Of a stretch of DNA of 64,000 nt, positions 61,891 to 64,000 are shown piece by piece. The notes beneath the pieces were generated by a model that did no database searches, had not been told where the DNA came from, and worked only from the letters and a program-made list of their open reading frames with translations. The DNA comes from Apostichopus japonicus (taxonomy: Eukaryota > Echinodermata > Holothuroidea > Aspidochirotida > Stichopodidae): positions 25,826,960 through 25,890,959 of the forward strand of contig NC_092563.1 in assembly GCF_037975245.1 (NCBI RefSeq), in the 5' to 3' direction. The first letter of the stretch is position 1. Every line of letters starts with the position of its first letter. Both the position numbers and the translations under genes were made by a program.

Positions 61891-62139
61891 TTTCAGTGAC
61901 AATGACCCTGAATGAACATTCAGCAGTGTTTCCAGCGGGATCAACAAAGATATAAGTTACTTGTGTTACTCCTGAGCTAAAGAAGGTTCCTGGACCGTGG
62001 GTTCTTTGCTGAAGCGAAACAACTCCAGAGTCATCGGTTGCTGTTGGCTCAGTATAGAAGACGAGTCTTCCTCCTGTTCCTAATGCTGTTGTTTCAGTCA
62101 CATCTGGAATACAGCTCACAACCGGTAGGACATTGTCCT
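61891..62139 (-). CDS. HYR exon, module Q1 type C
   Basis: 83 codons, joined to Q1-D across a 191-bp intron. Acceptor TTTTAG, donor GTAAGT. Starts EDNVLPVVSC, with leucine replacing the first proline of the usual PP pair, and ends with C-S-F instead of the usual C-T-F. The final glutamate-lysine region leads directly into the donor. Confidence 0.92.
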
Positions 62140-62330
62140 CTAAAATATGGAAAGACAAAATGTTGTTTTGGAGACTGCAGATGTCTAGCTTTGATTTCAA
62201 GTAGAGTTATCAGTGTAATGTTACTCACATCACATTGATCTTGTCATTTATTAGCACAATGTTACACATAAAGGTGTGTTTCTCTGTCAACAGCTTTAAA
62301 TCTTGAGCTATTACATGATTGTACACATAC

Positions 62331-62579
62331 CTGGAGTAACTGTGACAGTAAAAATGCAAAATGCTGTATTTCCACTTGGGTCAGCAAAGATGTATGTCAC
62401 TTGTGTTGTTCCTGGGCCAAAAAAGTCTCCAGGTGCATGACTTCTAGACTGAAGAGAAACAACTCCTGAGTTATCAGCAGCTGTTGGCTCTGTCCAAAAC
62501 ACAGTGGTACCAGTGCTGTCAATTGCCACTGTTCTTGTGATGTCTTGTATGCAGGTAACATCAGGTGGTGTATTATCAA
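62331..62579 (-). CDS. HYR exon, module Q1 type D (most 5' exon in window)
   Basis: First exon in transcript order, 83 codons. It follows a TTTTCAG acceptor and ends at a GTATGT donor. The domain starts VDNTPPDVTC and carries the TDNSG-like stretch as AADNSG. It reads GDFFGPG where the other D exons have S before PG, and FADPSGN where most have FVDPSGQ. These differences make it the most diverged D copy of the right-hand array. The next upstream exon must lie beyond the window. Confidence 0.92.
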
Positions 62580-62847
62580 CTGAAAAGATCAAATGAAGAG
62601 TCTGAAAGCTAATCTGACTTGATTGAATGAAAAAACATAAATCGAACACTTTTAAACAGCTTTATTATCTGAGTAGCTACTGTAAGGGACTGAAGAAAGA
62701 AACAGTTCAAAACTTATATTTCAGAAATGTTGAAAATGCTTATCTAATATTGCTGAAAACATGATTCTAGCAATTTTCTGAATTCATAGCCAAACTAGGT
62801 TTTGTCGCATAACAATTGATGTTAATATTTCCTATGCAAACCCTTAT

Positions 62848-62937
62848 TGTGGTGACAAATCCATTCAGAGGTATGGTTTCTGTTACATCTAGTCCTAGAC
62901 AAGCTTACACCAGTGGTACTTTGTCAACTGAAGATTT
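62848..62937 (-). pseudogene. Truncated type B HYR pseudo-exon
   Basis: From an intact CTTCAG acceptor at 62939-62938 it reads VDKVPLV, then meets a stop caused by a small frameshift. It continues in another frame as GLDVTETIPLNGF and ends. The C-terminal two thirds and the donor are missing. Confidence 0.85.
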
Positions 62938-64000
62938 AAAAGTTTAAATTTTTAATAAATTGTCACCTCAACTATGAAACTACATTTTCTAAGAGCTCAC
63001 ATATTTTCACAAACTCCATGTGTAATAGATTTTCACAAACTCCATGTGTATTAAATTTCACAAACTCCTGGCCCAAAATCGGCCTAGAAGTTGTTTTGAG
63101 CCCAGATGGCCTACATGTACCAGCTATCAACCAGCAACTTTATACCAAGTTTGGCTACAATTAGACTTAAACTGGCAGATTTATTGCAATATACAGAAAA
63201 TGTGGACCCAAATGGACCCAAAAATATTGGCCCCACAAATTTGAGCCCAAAGAATGTGTCCTAAAATGCATTTGAGGAAAACTAGAGCAGTAATGCTGCA
63301 GTGGCTCAACCCATAATTTGTGAAAGAAAATCCAATCGGTGGCAGGCTGCCATGAGTCTATAATATAGTGTTGTATGTGTGCACTGTTTAATTAACTAAG
63401 CTGTACCCCATGACCACTGTGGTACAGCACTGGTAGCTCTTCAATCAGGTTACACTGACTAACAAATTCTGCCCTCAAAATAGCAAATTACTCATGGTCA
63501 CCAAGCTAAGACCACTTCCCTGCTTAGACAAAGATAATCTGGCATCAAATATCAGTTGAGGGTAAGGGGTGATACACCTTAAGGGCAATAGCCACACCTG
63601 TGGTAAGTAGCTAAGTATAACTTTCTGCTGTTCTTTACCCTGATGAGGCTTCCTCCCTCCAGAGAAAGCTCACTTCCATATCCTATATCCACATTATCAA
63701 AGGAGTGGGAACTCTAATATAAAGCTAAGATGATTAAAAAATGAAGAAAATTACAAAAGTTTACCACTTTTATCCAATCATCTATTCATGAACAAGATGT
63801 ATTGCCATCCCAATGTGGCACCTTCACTGCAAATTTCACAAAAGTCAACCAGCAATTGCAGAAGTAGACCTTTCAAATATACATTTTCCCAGCTTCAGTT
63901 TTGCATAAGCTCTACCTACATTAATGCGTTGAGCTAACACAATTTGCACCCTCCGGGGCAAAAATGGTACAAATTGTTTTGGCCCAGATGGTCTCAAAAT
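62938..64000. other. Upstream intron with dispersed repeats, no exon seen
   Basis: No HYR or EGF exon is present. The phrase cccagatgg flanked by ttttgag or tttggc occurs at 63096-63110 and again at 63978-63990, so part of this may be an unclassified interspersed repeat. The gene continues to the right. Confidence 0.5.

Larger units (their letters stand above)
31288..62600 (-). repeat. Tandem module array Q7-Q1 (basic unit about 3.8 kb)
   Basis: A-to-A spacings are 3790 (Q7-Q6), 5421, 3807, 5479, 3810 and 5920 bp. The longer ones are explained by insertions: a MITE in Q6, a 1.7-kb insert in Q4, and MITE remnant, SINE and pseudo-exon in Q2. Coding content per module is constant at 999 bp. Introns of Q2-Q6 differ by only a few bases per kb where they align. 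Confidence 0.93.
1..64000 (-). other. Giant HYR/EGF (hyalin-like) gene, internal part, both ends outside window
   Basis: One minus-strand transcription unit is inferred from 56 collinear exons with compatible phase-1 junctions. Each HYR exon encodes about 80 residues with the family signature: PPxVxC near the start, W/FxxPxATDxSG in the middle, PGxxFxxGxTxVTYxFxDxxGN followed by C-x-F near the end. HYR domains are immunoglobulin-like beta sandwiches of extracellular adhesion and matrix proteins, and sea-urchin hyalin is the namesake. The EGF block sits between HYR exons in the 3' half. No signal peptide, transmembrane helix, initiator or terminator is visible. The unit could be two adjacent genes, for example split in one of the long introns at 18.3-22.0 or 28.5-31.0 kb. 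I see no promoter or polyadenylation signal that would argue for a split. Confidence 0.8.

Noticed and set aside
63630-63675. CTGATGA followed by GAGAAAG at 63640-63670 as a second type of hammerhead core.
   Set aside because: The intervening bases do not form a stem II and there is no flanking helix.

Overview
This is an AT-rich, intron-rich animal genomic window. It holds the middle of one very large gene on the minus strand, and transcription runs from high to low coordinates. The exons encode extracellular HYR (hyalin repeat) domains and EGF-like domains. HYR arrays of this size, together with the repeat background (AAT-tailed short interspersed elements with a TATAGCGC core, many MITEs, a LINE 3' fragment), suggest a marine deuterostome. 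An echinoderm with a hyalin-like gene is most likely, but the species cannot be fixed from the sequence. There are no prokaryotic features.

I resolve 55 complete coding exons (46 HYR and 9 EGF) plus one HYR exon cut by the left edge, about 4,200 residues in all. Every exon has an AG acceptor and a GT donor, is flanked by phase-1 introns, and has a length divisible by three. No signal peptide, start codon, membrane anchor, stop codon or polyadenylation signal could be assigned, so both ends of the gene lie outside the window.

Layout in transcript order: (1) 62.6-31.7 kb, seven tandem copies (Q1-Q7) of a four-exon module, D-C-B-A, each exactly 333 codons. (2) 31.2-28.3 kb, two single HYR exons, F and E2. 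(3) 27.3-22.0 kb, two more D-C-B-A modules (Q8, Q9) with a shorter B-A intron. (4) 18.3 kb, exon E1, a paralogue of E2. (5) 17.7-12.6 kb, four diverged single HYR exons. (6) 11.9-4.9 kb, nine EGF-like exons; the first five carry a staggered pattern of extra cysteines. (7) 2.6-0 kb, four diverged HYR exons. The right-hand part is a young tandem array whose introns are also almost identical. The left-hand part is old and unique.

The introns hold mobile elements whose presence or absence dates the duplications: a 1.7-kb element in TTAA sites, a hAT-like MITE with 8-bp target duplications, a 310-bp insertion carrying a hammerhead-like motif, a 1-kb MITE with a deletion derivative in a paralogous module, a SINE-like insertion in one module only, a LINE 3' end present in one of two duplicated blocks, and a 106-bp minisatellite. 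Two truncated HYR pseudo-exons mark where modules were broken. The products are probably secreted or cell-surface matrix proteins; that rests on the domain families, not on anything direct in the window.
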